A stretch of DNA of 64,000 nucleotides, taken from an uncultured Pseudomonadota bacterium. Its GTDB lineage: Bacteria; Pseudomonadota; Gammaproteobacteria; Burkholderiales; Burkholderiaceae_C. Under the pieces are notes generated by a model, which was given only the letters and a program-made list of their open reading frames with translations, ran no database searches and was not told the origin of the DNA. Shown in pieces: positions 48,640 through 57,580 of this stretch (its first letter is position 1; each line of letters starts with the position of its first letter). The stretch covers positions 59,661-123,660 of the forward strand of contig CAMFIB010000006.1 in NCBI GenBank assembly GCA_945952465.1. Direction: 5' to 3'. Position numbers and translations under genes: made by a program.

Positions 48640-48651
48640 GGTCGTTGAAGT

Positions 48652-51048
48652 TCACAGGTCGAATTTCAGCTCAGCGGAATAGCTGCGCTGGGGATACGGG
48701 TGGAAGTTCCAGTATTTGTCGTTGTTCAGGTTGTCGATGCCGAAGGCGGCCGACCACTGTTTGTCGATCTGCCAGCGCACGCGCAGGTCCATCGTGAAGA
48801 AGCGGCTGACGCCCATGTAGGTGAAGCCATTGACGTCGCTGTTGTCCAGCGTCCGGTACTGGCGGCCACTGTAGCGCGCGCCGAGGCTGGTGGTCCAGGC
48901 GTTGTTCCAGCGGTAGCTGGCCAGCGCGGTGGCGCGCCAGCGCGGGATGTTGGGCTGCCATTTGCCGATGGTGTCACCGGGCACCGACACGAAGCCGGCG
49001 TTCTCCTTGATGACCGAGTCGGTCCAGGTCACGCTGCCGCTCAGGTCCAGCCCCCTGGTCAGCACGTCGCTGCCGCTGAAGGCCGTCTCGACGCCGGTGG
49101 TGGCGATGCGGCCGACGTTCTGCACGCGGCTGATGGTGCGGTTGGCCACCGGGTCGATGACGGACTGCGAGTACAGCGAGTCGCGCGTGTTCTCGGCGAA
49201 CAGCGTGATGCGGCCGGTGGCGTTGCCGAAGTCTTTTTCGGCCGTCAGCTCGCCGGTCCATGAGCGCTCGGGCCGCAGGTTGGGGTCGTTGATGAACTGC
49301 GAGTTGGTGGTGGACGTGGCGCCGTACAGCTCGGCCACCGTGGGGAAGCGGATCGCGCGGCCGACCGATGCCTTCAGCACGGTGTCGGGCTGCAGTTGCC
49401 ACGACAACGCGGCCTTGGGCGAGAAGAAGTCTTCGCTGCGTTCCGGGTAGCGTGTGTTGACGGCGGGCGTGGCGCCGGGAATCTGCGTGTAGCCCTGGCG
49501 CGCCGTCCAGCGTTCGGCACGGCCGCCCAGCACCGCTTTCCAGCCGGGCGCGAAGGCCCAGGCGTCTTGCGCCCACAGGCTTTGCAGCCGGGTGTCGCCA
49601 CCCACATTGCTGGCCACGCTGCCGGCGCCGTCGCTCAGGTAGTTGCCGGCGATGTTGGAGGTGAGGTAGCGCAGCTGGTAGGCGTCGTGCTGGTAGCCGA
49701 AGTCGACGGTGTGCGGGCCGCCCCAACCGGCCGGCCGCCAGATGCCCTTCAGCGCCAGGTTGTGCCAGCCGGTGCCGCTGCCGTCGGCCACGGTGCCGGC
49801 GCCGCCGCTGAAGGCCGCTGGAATCGGGTTGCCGGCGGCGTTCTGGCGCTTCTGGTCCTTGTCGTAGTCGTACAGGCTGGCGGCCACTTCCCAGTCGAAC
49901 GTGTCCCGGGTGTTGGACTTGACCGACAGGCCGTGCATGACGTGCGTGAGGCTCTCGCGCGTCACGGCGAAGTCGCCGCCGGTCAGCGCGGCATAGGAGC
50001 GGCCGTCGATGTTGATCGCGCCACTGGTCACGCTGCCGCCGGCGGCGTTGCGCAGGTAGCTGGCGGGGTTGTTGTCCGAGGTGTTCTGCCAGAGGCCCAG
50101 CGTGTAGGTGGCCCGCACGGTGGGCGAGAAGTCGTAGGCGAGCTTGACCTTGAGGTGGTCTTGCTGCGTGTGGTACTGCGTGCCGCTGCCCAGGATGTAC
50201 CAGGGCGCTCCCGTGTTGTTGCGGTCCAGCACGGCGCCGGTGACGGGCGTGCCGGCGGCGCCCGGCGTGCCGGTGCTGACCAGGCGGCTGGCGAAGGTCA
50301 GCGGCTGGCCCTGGCTGTCGGTGCGGTTGGCGTTGAGCCACCACGACCAGTCGCCGCTCTTGTTGCCGAGCGACGCGCTGGTCTGCCAGGCGCGGTAGGT
50401 GGCGTCGGTGTTGTACAGCTCGAAGGGCTGCACCACGTAGCCGACCTTCACGTGGGCCTCGAACTGGGTCGGCATGCGGGTCACGTAATCGACCACCGCA
50501 CCGACCGAGTTGCCGGGGTAGGCGGCCGAGAACGGGCCGTACATCACGTCCACCCGCTCGATCTCTTCCGGCGTGACCAGCCCCCAGCGCGGCGGAAAAC
50601 TCAGGCCGCCCACGCCGTTGCCGAGGTAGTTCGACAGCAGGATGCCGTCGGCGTACACGGCCGAGCGCGCGCTGTTGCCGGTGCCCGACGCGCGGCTGGA
50701 CAGGATGGCGTGGTTGTAGTCGCCGATGTAGCGCTTGCGCACCAGCAGGCTGGGAAAGTACTTGAGCGCGTCTTCGCTGTCGGTGGCGTTGACAGTGCGC
50801 TCGATCTGCTCGCGCGTCACGCCCTCCATCGTGGTGGGAATCTGCGTGGGCAGCGAGGTCGGCTGGCCGCTGGTCACGGTGACCACGCCCAGGCTCTTGG
50901 TCTGCGCCTCGCCGGTGGCCGGTCTGGCCGCCGGCGCCGGCTGCGCGATCTGCACCGGCTCGGCGGCGGTAGGGGTGTCGGCCTGCGCGAAGGCCGGCAC
51001 GGCGGGAAAGGCCACGGCCAGGGCCGCGGCAACGCGTGTCACACGCAT
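48652..51048 (-). CDS. TonB-dependent outer membrane receptor, likely copper
   Basis: A 798-residue receptor. Signal peptide to about residue 22 (AFPAVPAFA), a TonB-box-like LGVVTVTSG near 53-61, plug domain (~70-200, with DGILLSNYLG and RVDVMYGPFSAAYPGNSVGA) and a 22-strand barrel ending LKFDL. The substrate is inferred from neighbours (PCuAC, YcnI, DUF2946), which point to copper, as in OprC/NosA-type receptors. A terminal aromatic segment FHPYPQRSYSAELKF closes the barrel. Confidence 0.88.
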   Translation of the reverse strand: MRVTRVAAALAVAFPAVPAFAQADTPTAAEPVQIAQPAPAARPATGEAQTKSLGVVTVTSGQPTSLPTQIPTTMEGVTREQIERTVNATDSEDALKYFPSLLVRKRYIGDYNHAILSSRASGTGNSARSAVYADGILLSNYLGNGVGGLSFPPRWGLVTPEEIERVDVMYGPFSAAYPGNSVGAVVDYVTRMPTQFEAHVKVGYVVQPFELYNTDATYRAWQTSASLGNKSGDWSWWLNANRTDSQGQPLTFASRLVSTGTPGAAGTPVTGAVLDRNNTGAPWYILGSGTQYHTQQDHLKVKLAYDFSPTVRATYTLGLWQNTSDNNPASYLRNAAGGSVTSGAINIDGRSYAALTGGDFAVTRESLTHVMHGLSVKSNTRDTFDWEVAASLYDYDKDQKRQNAAGNPIPAAFSGGAGTVADGSGTGWHNLALKGIWRPAGWGGPHTVDFGYQHDAYQLRYLTSNIAGNYLSDGAGSVASNVGGDTRLQSLWAQDAWAFAPGWKAVLGGRAERWTARQGYTQIPGATPAVNTRYPERSEDFFSPKAALSWQLQPDTVLKASVGRAIRFPTVAELYGATSTTNSQFINDPNLRPERSWTGELTAEKDFGNATGRITLFAENTRDSLYSQSVIDPVANRTISRVQNVGRIATTGVETAFSGSDVLTRGLDLSGSVTWTDSVIKENAGFVSVPGDTIGKWQPNIPRWRATALASYRWNNAWTTSLGARYSGRQYRTLDNSDVNGFTYMGVSRFFTMDLRVRWQIDKQWSAAFGIDNLNNDKYWNFHPYPQRSYSAELKFDL

Positions 51049-51070
51049 GGGAATCTCCAGAATCTTGTTG

Positions 51071-51124
51071 AAATGAGGCGCCAGTCAGCGTGGAATGGGC
51101 GTCTCTAGCTATCTATTCGGTAGC
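51071..51124 (+). repeat. Dispersed ~55-bp repeat, copy H, upstream of the TonB receptor gene
   Basis: Plus strand AAATGAGGCGCC, AGTCAGCGTGGAATGGGC, TCTAGCTATC, TTCGGTAGC. It shares GTCAGCGTGGAAT with copy B and the closing GTAGC with copy E; GCTATC and GGTAGC can form a short hairpin. It fills most of the 85-bp gap before the receptor gene. Confidence 0.55.
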
Positions 51125-51133
51125 AAACCCGGT

Positions 51134-51496
51134 TCAGTGCGGCGCCGGCGCGGGGCGGCATTCCGCCCGCCACAGGGCCTGCAGGCCGGGCAGCAGTTCG
51201 CCGCTCACGCGCCGGGCGGCCGGCGAACGCAGCGCCGACGCCGGCAGCGCGTCGGCACAGGCCAGGCAGAACGCCAGCGGCCCGGCGGCGGCGTGCGGCC
51301 GGGCCGCCAGCCATGCGGCGGGAAACAGCGCGTCAACCGCGCAGACCCACGGCTCGGCCGGGGCGCCGGCACCGCCAGACAGGCGGGCCAGCAGGGCCAG
51401 CGCAAGGCGCTGGCGGGAGGCCGGCACGGTGGCACCACCGGCAGGCCAGGCCGGCGCGCGCACGGCGGCCGGCAACGAAGAAACAGACAGGGACAT
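51134..51496 (-). CDS. Hypothetical protein of the copper cluster
   Basis: A 120-residue Ala/Leu/Pro-rich product with three or four cysteines (WVCAVDALF, FCLACADALP, RAECRPA), including CLAC that could bind metal. No family recognised and the composition is strongly driven by GC, so the coding call rests on its position between DUF2946 and the receptor gene on the same strand. It ends 13 bp before repeat copy H (in minus sense). Confidence 0.5.
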   Translation of the reverse strand: MSLSVSSLPAAVRAPAWPAGGATVPASRQRLALALLARLSGGAGAPAEPWVCAVDALFPAAWLAARPHAAAGPLAFCLACADALPASALRSPAARRVSGELLPGLQALWRAECRPAPAPH

Positions 51497-51567
51497 GACA
51501 GCTCCACAGACGGTCGATCGGCAACGGCCACGCCTTCGCGCGCACCGTCAACGGCGGGATCGGGTCG

Positions 51568-51927
51568 TCAGAGCTGTGGGGGGCCACGCGCCGGCAGCGG
51601 CGGCGCGGTGAGGAAGGCGATTTCGGCCGCGCGTTGCGGCGTGAGGGCATAGGCCAGCGGCTGCACCGGCTCGGGCAGCACCACGGCCACCGGCGGCGGC
51701 GCACCGACCGCCGCGCACAGCGGACAGTCGAGCGAATGGGCCAGCCGCAGCTCCTTGGCGTGGCCGTCCTGGTCGACCACCACCAGCTTCATGGCGGCCT
51801 TGCCGGTACAGACCATTTGCAGGCCCTGCGGGTTGACCAGCGGCGACGCAACCGCCACGCCCAGCGACAACACGAACCACGCCAGCAGGAGGCGGGCGAG
51901 CTGGCGGGTGGTGCGCAGGGCGTGCAT
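51568..51927 (-). CDS. DUF2946 family protein
   Basis: A 119-residue protein with a hydrophobic N-terminal signal/anchor (LLLAWFVLSLGVAVASPLV, about 13-31) and a short domain with QMVCTGKAAMKLVVVDQDG and the CPLC motif in HSLDCPLCAAVGAP, the marks of DUF2946. This family is repeatedly found with copper receptor and PCuAC genes. First gene of the copper cluster; the 182 bp upstream would hold its promoter. Confidence 0.85.
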   Translation of the reverse strand: MHALRTTRQLARLLLAWFVLSLGVAVASPLVNPQGLQMVCTGKAAMKLVVVDQDGHAKELRLAHSLDCPLCAAVGAPPPVAVVLPEPVQPLAYALTPQRAAEIAFLTAPPLPARGPPQL

Positions 51928-52109
51928 GGGCCCCGATTATCAGCCAAGCCACCGGCCCGGCCCGGCGCCCCGTTCCAGGACAAGCACTTACGTAGTGGGA
52001 ACCGGGGCCGCCGCCACGCGGAAGGCCGCTGCCCGGCGTGCCGGAAGCGCCGCGCGTTGTGGCCTAATAGCGGATTGGCCTTTTCTTTTCATCGTCAGGA
52101 CACACTGCC

Positions 52110-52280
52110 ATGGGCAACAAGATCGTTACCGAAGCCGACCGCAAGCGCACCCCCCGCCCGATTCCGCCGAACGGCGTGACCTTGCCCCGCGAGGGTGGCG
52201 GCCAGCGCATCAGCCTGGAGCGCGGCGTCGCCACGCGCAGCAAGAAAAACCCGGGCAAGCGCGCCAACAAGGGCGGCTGA
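52110..52280 (+). CDS. Small basic protein, 56 residues
   Basis: ATG 52110 opens a frame reading MGNKIVTEADRKRTPRPIPP and ending SKKNPGKRANKGG. It is rich in Lys, Arg, Pro and Gly with no hydrophobic core, so probably cytosolic and possibly nucleic-acid binding. The leader (AATAGCGG...TTTTCTTTTC) is relatively AT-rich and would carry its promoter. The frame and codon use look genuine; no family recognised. Confidence 0.6.
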   Translation: MGNKIVTEADRKRTPRPIPPNGVTLPREGGGQRISLERGVATRSKKNPGKRANKGG

Positions 52281-52331
52281 CCGCCCCTTCATGCGGCGCC
52301 GGCCCCGCCGGTGCCGCGCGCGCCCGCCGTG

Positions 52332-53351
52332 TCAGGCCGCGCGCAGCCGCCGCAGCACGCGCGACGGCCATTCGTCGAACCGCCGGTGGTAGGCCGCGGT
52401 GAAGACGATCACGTTCGCGAACCCCCATTCGGCGGCCACGCCCGCCACCGTGCTGCCCGGCGGCGCCGCATGCAGCGCCGCCCGCACCCCCTGCATCCGC
52501 TGCTCCGCCAGGTAGGCCATCGGCGTGCTCTGCCGGTGCGCCTCGAAAGCCTGCCGCAGCGCCTTCACCGCCACCTGCCCGGCCGCCGCGATGCGGCTCA
52601 GCGTCGGCACCTCGCGCGCGTGGTCGCGCATGAAACGCTCGGCCTGCTCCACGTCGGCCAGCGTGCCGCTGCGCGCGTCGTGGCTGGTCTGTTCGCGGTG
52701 CTGCCGCTTCCACTCGGCCAGCATGTGCAGGCCGAGCTGCTCCTCGAGGTGCTGGCCGAGCGGGCCGCTGGCGGTCTGCTCGGGCATCTCGGTGGCGCAG
52801 CGGCCGCAGTACTCCAGCAGCGCGGCCCAGCTCGTGCCCTGCCCGCCGAAGCGCGCCCGCGTGCGCCACAGCGACTCGTCGGCCTCGTGGCCGTGCCAGC
52901 GCTCGTAGAGGCCGGCCATGAGGTCGTGCGGGAAGACCAGGTTGAGCTGCAGATGGCCCTCGCTGAATTCACCGCCGTAGCCGGTGCGGCTGGTGTCGAC
53001 CAGATAGGCCTCGCCCTCGCGCGACTCCACGCTCTGGCCGCCGTCGTCCCAGTGGCGCACGGTGCCGCGCAGGCTGGTGAGCACCATGCCGACGCCGGCC
53101 TCGCGCGAGAACTCGTCGACGTGGATGGGAATGCGGTAATGGAAGCGGCTCAGCGTGAAGCCGCCGACCGCCGCCGCGAACAGCTGCGACTGCGGCCGCC
53201 GCGCCTTGCCGGTGGCCCGCACGCGGTAGGGCATGTAGACCTCGTCGGACCACAGCTTGATTTCGTCCCAGTCCTGGGACTCGCAGACCAGGTGGCGGGC
53301 GCTGGGCGCGCCGCCCGGGTCTGTCGTCAGCAACCGGCTGAGGTGTTCCAC
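52332..53351 (-). CDS. AraC family transcriptional regulator, copy 1 of a tandem pair
   Basis: A 339-residue regulator: N-terminal AraC-binding-like-2 cupin domain (VGGFTLSRFHYRIPIHVDEF, EGEAYLVDTSRTGY) and C-terminal double HTH (~230-339, VAVKALRQAFEAHRQSTPMA, VAAEWGFANVIVFTAAYHRR). It is clearly paralogous to the next upstream gene, with shared blocks GGFTLSRF, GMVLT and LVD-SR-GY. The two are 19 bp apart and in the same orientation. Targets unknown. Confidence 0.88.
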   Translation of the reverse strand: MEHLSRLLTTDPGGAPSARHLVCESQDWDEIKLWSDEVYMPYRVRATGKARRPQSQLFAAAVGGFTLSRFHYRIPIHVDEFSREAGVGMVLTSLRGTVRHWDDGGQSVESREGEAYLVDTSRTGYGGEFSEGHLQLNLVFPHDLMAGLYERWHGHEADESLWRTRARFGGQGTSWAALLEYCGRCATEMPEQTASGPLGQHLEEQLGLHMLAEWKRQHREQTSHDARSGTLADVEQAERFMRDHAREVPTLSRIAAAGQVAVKALRQAFEAHRQSTPMAYLAEQRMQGVRAALHAAPPGSTVAGVAAEWGFANVIVFTAAYHRRFDEWPSRVLRRLRAA

Positions 53352-53370
53352 GGGGCGTGCTCCGCCGCGG

Positions 53371-54396
53371 TCAGTGGATGCGCAGGCGGTGCAGCGTCTG
53401 CGACGGCGACTCGCCGAACTTGCGCTTGTAGTTCACCGCGAACAGGCCGAAGTTGCTGTAGCCCCACTGCGCGGCGATGGCGGCCACGGTGCTGCCGAAA
53501 GGGGCGGCCATGAGCGCCCCGCGCACGCCGCGCAAGCGCTCCTCGCGCAGAAACTCCATGGGCGTGTAGCCGCGGAACTCGGCGAAGGCGCGGTTCAGCG
53601 AACGCACGCTGACGTGGATGGCCGACGCCACGGTGGTGAGCGTGGGCGCGTCCTGCGCGTGCTGGCGCATGAACTCCTCGGCGCGCCGCACCTGCACCGG
53701 CGCCAGCCGCGGCACGCTCTGGAAGCTCTCCTGCCCCAGCGCACCGCGCCACTGCATCAGCATGTGCATGCCGATCAGCTCCTCCAGGTGTTTGCCCAGG
53801 GGGCCGTGCTCGGTCTGCTCGGGCATCTCGATGACGCAGCGGCAGGCGTATTCCAGCAGCGCCATCCAGCTCGACTGCGGCCCGCCGAACTTGACCTGGC
53901 CCTTCCAGAGCCGCTCGTCGGCGGGGGCGCCGTACCAGCGCTCGTACAGGTCGGCCAGCATGTCGTGCTGGAAGCACAGGTTGACCTGCAGGTGCTGGGG
54001 ATCGAAGTCGACCCAGTAGCCGCTGCGGCTGTTGTCGACGAGGAAGGTCTCGCCAACGCCGGTGTCGGAAAACTTTTCCCTGTCGGCCCAGTGCCGGGCC
54101 GATCCGCGGATGGTGGTGAGCACCATGCCGGTGCCGGATTCGGGCGAGAAATCGTCGATGTGAACGCCGATGCCGTAGTTGAAGCGGCTCAGCGTGAAGC
54201 CGCCGATGCCGGCCGCGCGCAGCACCGACTTGGGCTTGATCTGCCTGCCCAGCGGCGACACCGTGTAGGGCATGTAGACCTCGCTCGAGAACAGCTCGAT
54301 CTCGTTCCAGTCGCTGGAATCGACGAGCAGGTGGCGGTCGGTGGGGTTGCCCTGCGCGTCGAGCAGCAGCACCCGGTTGATGGCGTCCATGGACAT
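53371..54396 (-). CDS. AraC family transcriptional regulator, copy 2 of a tandem pair
   Basis: A 341-residue regulator: cupin domain (IGGFTLSRFNYGIGVHIDDF, GETFLVDNSRSGYW) and C-terminal HTH pair (IHVSVRSLNRAFAEFRGYTP, IAAQWGYSNFGLFAVNYKRK). Its HTH is closer to canonical AraC (SVRSLNRAF) than that of copy 1, which reads AVKALRQAF. Probably a gene duplication followed by divergence. Confidence 0.88.
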   Translation of the reverse strand: MSMDAINRVLLLDAQGNPTDRHLLVDSSDWNEIELFSSEVYMPYTVSPLGRQIKPKSVLRAAGIGGFTLSRFNYGIGVHIDDFSPESGTGMVLTTIRGSARHWADREKFSDTGVGETFLVDNSRSGYWVDFDPQHLQVNLCFQHDMLADLYERWYGAPADERLWKGQVKFGGPQSSWMALLEYACRCVIEMPEQTEHGPLGKHLEELIGMHMLMQWRGALGQESFQSVPRLAPVQVRRAEEFMRQHAQDAPTLTTVASAIHVSVRSLNRAFAEFRGYTPMEFLREERLRGVRGALMAAPFGSTVAAIAAQWGYSNFGLFAVNYKRKFGESPSQTLHRLRIH

Positions 54397-54476
54397 TGCT
54401 TTTCTCCTCCATCAGCGCCGCTGTGGCCGCGGCTCGTGTTGTTCAAGCTTACTCACCGCAGACCCAAAAGGAAAGC

Positions 54477-54500
54477 GCCGGGGCAGTTGCCTGACCCGGC
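54477..54500 (-). terminator. Terminator-like hairpin after the DUF305 gene
   Basis: GCCGGG and CCCGGC pair around a 12-nt loop that includes CAG/CTG, about 36 bp after the DUF305 stop; in minus sense the stem is followed by GCTTTCCTTTTGG, moderately T-rich. It separates the DUF305 gene from the AraC gene. Confidence 0.5.
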
Positions 54501-54535
54501 CAAAACGAACACTGATCTGTTTGTGGTGCGGCGTA

Positions 54536-55360
54536 TCAGCCCCCTGTTCGCCCTCGCATCAGCTCCTGCTGCTGGTCGAGCCGCTGCACGGCGCGCTGCG
54601 GCGAGCCCTTCAGCGTGTCCATCAGCGCGTACAGATCGGGCGGCGGCACCGGCTCGGGCAGCGGCGAGGCGCCAAGCCCGCGCAGCATCGCGCCCATCTG
54701 CATGATCTCCTTGGACTGATCGACCAGCATGCGCCAGGCGGCCTGCCGCACGACCAGCGTTTCGGCGTGCTGCGCGGCGTAGACCAGCATCGGCGATCCG
54801 CCCTGGTGGTGGCGGATCATGTACTGCAGGAACAGCACGTCGACCTTGGCCGGATCGGTGGTCTGCTCCAGCCCGCTCACCTCGTCGACGGTCGTCGAGC
54901 CCGGCATGCCGCCGGGCGTCTTGGCGCAGAGGTCGAGGTAGTTGGCCAGCGCCACCGGGTCGGCCGTGTCCTTGCGCATCGGCATCCAGCTCGCCATGTC
55001 GCTGGAGGCCGGCAGCCACGGCTTGTTCCACAGCGCCAGCCAGCCTTTCAGCGAGCCGATTTCCAGCAGCTGGTCAGCGGCCAGCTTGCGGCCCAGCGCC
55101 TGGATCTTGGGTGAGGCGCGCTTCTGCACCGAGTAGCCGAGCACCACGACCTGGTCGTGGTGCAGCACCATGAACTGCGAGAAGCCGACGTCCACCGGGC
55201 CGCTGGCCGGCACCGGCAGCAGGCCCGGCACCGCGCCGGCGTCGCGGGCGCCGCCCCAGAGTTTCCAGCCGCCGGTGGGGGACACGGTCGTCGCGAGGAG
55301 ACCGCCCACCACCAGCAGGGCGCCGGCACCGAAGATCAGCTTGCTGCGCAGAGACAACAC
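54536..55360 (-). CDS. DUF305-type exported protein with two histidine-helix halves
   Basis: A 274-residue protein from GTG 55360, which has a GGGAG ribosome site 7 nt upstream; an ATG at 55396 would add 12 residues and overlap the previous gene. One N-terminal membrane/signal helix (LIFGAGALLVVGGLLATTV). Both halves carry DUF305-like HH motifs: FMVLHHDQVVVLGYS and LQYMIRHHQGGSPMLVYAAQ. Such ferritin-like helical bundles occur in metal-exposed settings. It directly follows the LVIVD lipoprotein gene. Confidence 0.75.
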   Translation of the reverse strand: MLSLRSKLIFGAGALLVVGGLLATTVSPTGGWKLWGGARDAGAVPGLLPVPASGPVDVGFSQFMVLHHDQVVVLGYSVQKRASPKIQALGRKLAADQLLEIGSLKGWLALWNKPWLPASSDMASWMPMRKDTADPVALANYLDLCAKTPGGMPGSTTVDEVSGLEQTTDPAKVDVLFLQYMIRHHQGGSPMLVYAAQHAETLVVRQAAWRMLVDQSKEIMQMGAMLRGLGASPLPEPVPPPDLYALMDTLKGSPQRAVQRLDQQQELMRGRTGG

Positions 55361-55382
55361 GATGCCGCTCCCTTTCCCGTCT

Positions 55383-57170
55383 TCAGTTGCCCGCACCCGG
55401 CTGGGTGGTCAGCGGGTACGAGTTGTTGGTGAACTCGAAGAACATGGCGCCGTTGTCCTGGCAGGTGATCCAGAGCTGCTGGCGGCCGGTCTTCTTGCTC
55501 GGGCCCATGAAGAAGCCGCTGGAGGTGCAGTTGTCGGTCGTCAGGTTGGCCTTGAGCGCGGTGGTGCGCAGGATCTGGCCGAGGTCCTTGTTGCCCACTT
55601 CCGAGATGTTGGTGGGCGCGCTGCCGATGATGCCCCAGGCGTGCTCGGAACCGGCCAGCTCTTCACGCGGCTTGTCCATTTGCGACGGCGGGTTGTAGTA
55701 GGCGATCTCGCGCGGCTTGGCCGGGTCGCGGATGTCGAACACCCGGATGCCGGACTGCATGAAGCCGCAGGCCAGAGCCGTCGGGTTGACCTTGCTGTCG
55801 GCGCGGCAGTAGTGCGACTCGTAGCCGAACCAGCCGTTGCCGTTGACTTCGTCGCGGCGGGTCTTGGCGTGCTTGGGCAGCATGGCTTCGAGCTGGATGT
55901 GCGACACGGTCTTGGGCTTGGTCTCATCGGAGATGTCGATGATGCGCACGCCTTCCGCGGCCAGTTCGTCCACCGCGATCACGTAAGGCTTGGTGCCGTA
56001 CTTGACGGGAATGGTCATCTGGCTCAGGCCAAGGGCGTTCCAGAACACGCTGCCGACCTGACGGATGATCGGGAAGGGCTTGCGCGACTGGATGTCGCTG
56101 GTGTCCAGGATCAACATGCCGGCCGGGAAGGCCATCGACAGGTACAGGCGGTTGCCGTCGTCGCTCAGGTTGAAGCCGTGGTTGGAGATGGCCGAGGTGC
56201 CGGTGTAGATGGTCTTGGGCGACTTCGGGTCGCTCACGTCGATCGCGTTCAACGAGCCGGTGAACAGGCCCGTGGAGTAGTAGGTCATGCCGTCCGGCGC
56301 CCAGTTGCCTTCGTGGCCCAGGGTGTTGGCGGGCTTGCTGACGCGCGAGCTGCCCAGGAAGCTGTTGAGCAGCTTGGGCTTGCGGCAGTCGTCCTTGATG
56401 TCGTACACGTCGAAGGCCAGCGCGTCGTAGCCGAAGTTCACGCCCACGCCGGCCAGCAGGTGCCGTGCCTCGTTGACCTTCAGCGTTTCCCAGGTGCCGC
56501 GGTAGAACGCCGGGCTTTCCAGGTTGGTGGCCAGCGTCGGGTTGCTGGTGTCGGTGGCGTCCACCACCTGCACGCCCTGCGACTTCTTGAAGTTGATGCC
56601 GGCGGACGCGGTACCGAAGTACTTGCAGCCCACGCCCTTGTTCGGGCCGTCGGTGTGCTGGGTGGCGGTGGAGTACCAGGTGGTGCCCTCACCCTGGTAC
56701 TGGCCCATCAGCTTCAGGTTGCAGCTGCGCGCGACCTTGTTGGCGCCGTTGGTGCGCTCGGCCACCGTGGTCTGGCCTTGCTGGCCTTTTTCGGGGTTGT
56801 CGCCCGCGTCGCAGGATGCGGGGCCGGGGACGGCGGTGTTGGCCGCCGCCGTGGGGTCGAGAATCTGGCCGAGGTTGCCGCCGTTGGCGCCGCCGGTCAG
56901 GCCGGCGAGAAAGCTGGTCAGCAGATCGGCCGGGCTGCCCGACGCCGCGTTGGCGGTGACGGTGGCGTTGCCCGCATTCACATTGGCGTCGGCGGTGCTG
57001 GAGCCGCCGGACATCAGAACGCCGCCCAGTTCAGGCGCGGCACTGCCCGCCGGCACCTTCAGCTCCATGGCCGACGTGGTGCCTCCGGACCCGGCGCCAT
57101 CACCCCCGCCGCAGGCCGCGAGGATGGGCAGCATCAGGGCCGCGAGCCTCAATCGCTTGCTTGCCATCAT
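55383..57170 (-). CDS. LVIVD-repeat lipoprotein
   Basis: A 595-residue lipoprotein: lipobox LAAC (Cys20), a Gly/Ala-rich linker to ~130, then a large beta-propeller-like domain built of LVIVD-type repeats (VQVVDATDTSNPTLATNLES, LNAIDVSDPKSPKTIYTG, VRIIDISDETKPKTVSHIQ, IRVFDIRDPAKPREIAYYN). Such proteins are usually surface or periplasmic and uncharacterised. Starts at MMASK with the second Met also possible. It reads into the DUF305 gene; together they look like a two-gene envelope unit. Confidence 0.85.
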   Translation of the reverse strand: MMASKRLRLAALMLPILAACGGGDGAGSGGTTSAMELKVPAGSAAPELGGVLMSGGSSTADANVNAGNATVTANAASGSPADLLTSFLAGLTGGANGGNLGQILDPTAAANTAVPGPASCDAGDNPEKGQQGQTTVAERTNGANKVARSCNLKLMGQYQGEGTTWYSTATQHTDGPNKGVGCKYFGTASAGINFKKSQGVQVVDATDTSNPTLATNLESPAFYRGTWETLKVNEARHLLAGVGVNFGYDALAFDVYDIKDDCRKPKLLNSFLGSSRVSKPANTLGHEGNWAPDGMTYYSTGLFTGSLNAIDVSDPKSPKTIYTGTSAISNHGFNLSDDGNRLYLSMAFPAGMLILDTSDIQSRKPFPIIRQVGSVFWNALGLSQMTIPVKYGTKPYVIAVDELAAEGVRIIDISDETKPKTVSHIQLEAMLPKHAKTRRDEVNGNGWFGYESHYCRADSKVNPTALACGFMQSGIRVFDIRDPAKPREIAYYNPPSQMDKPREELAGSEHAWGIIGSAPTNISEVGNKDLGQILRTTALKANLTTDNCTSSGFFMGPSKKTGRQQLWITCQDNGAMFFEFTNNSYPLTTQPGAGN

Positions 57171-57580
57171 TTCAGACTCCCTTCAATTACTGTTGATCAT
57201 GCGCAATTGCATGGGAGGAATGTAAATAATTCACCTTCGACAATTCTTGCGTTGATTTCTTATCTGACTACCTAAGTGTTAATACTAGGTTTTGCACAAA
57301 ATACGCTGCGACGGCGGTTGCCGCAAGCGGCTGGATGAGTCTATCAGAGGGAAAATCGCCATTTTCTACCGGGTTGGCTATTTTGAATTTGATACGAATT
57401 GATTCGGTGAAAACCCTTGGAAAACTACGTACGTATATTTCCGCCAACCGATTGAATTTGTACTTTCCGGTTATTCATGGTTAACCACGAGAGGAAATTA
57501 CGTAAGCAACCAAAATCCGTGCATGAATTCATCGATCGAATTTAGTATGACGTGTCGAAATTCTTTTTTTGGAGCACAAC
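57171..57580. other. AT-rich intergenic region with an operator-like dyad
   Basis: About 410 bp of low GC between the divergent lipoprotein gene (minus) and the orphan gene at 57581 (plus). It contains the dyad at 57419-57442 and many A/T runs. No convincing coding frame is present: short frames are broken and lack ribosome sites. Confidence 0.6.
57419..57442. promoter_or_regulatory. 24-bp imperfect palindrome, candidate operator
   Basis: GGAAA, AC, TACGTACGTA, TA, TTTCC: 20 of 24 positions are symmetric, with a perfect 10-bp core. It lies about 140 bp upstream of the ATG at 57581 and 250 bp upstream of the lipoprotein gene. The size and spacing suit a dimeric regulator. Confidence 0.55.
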
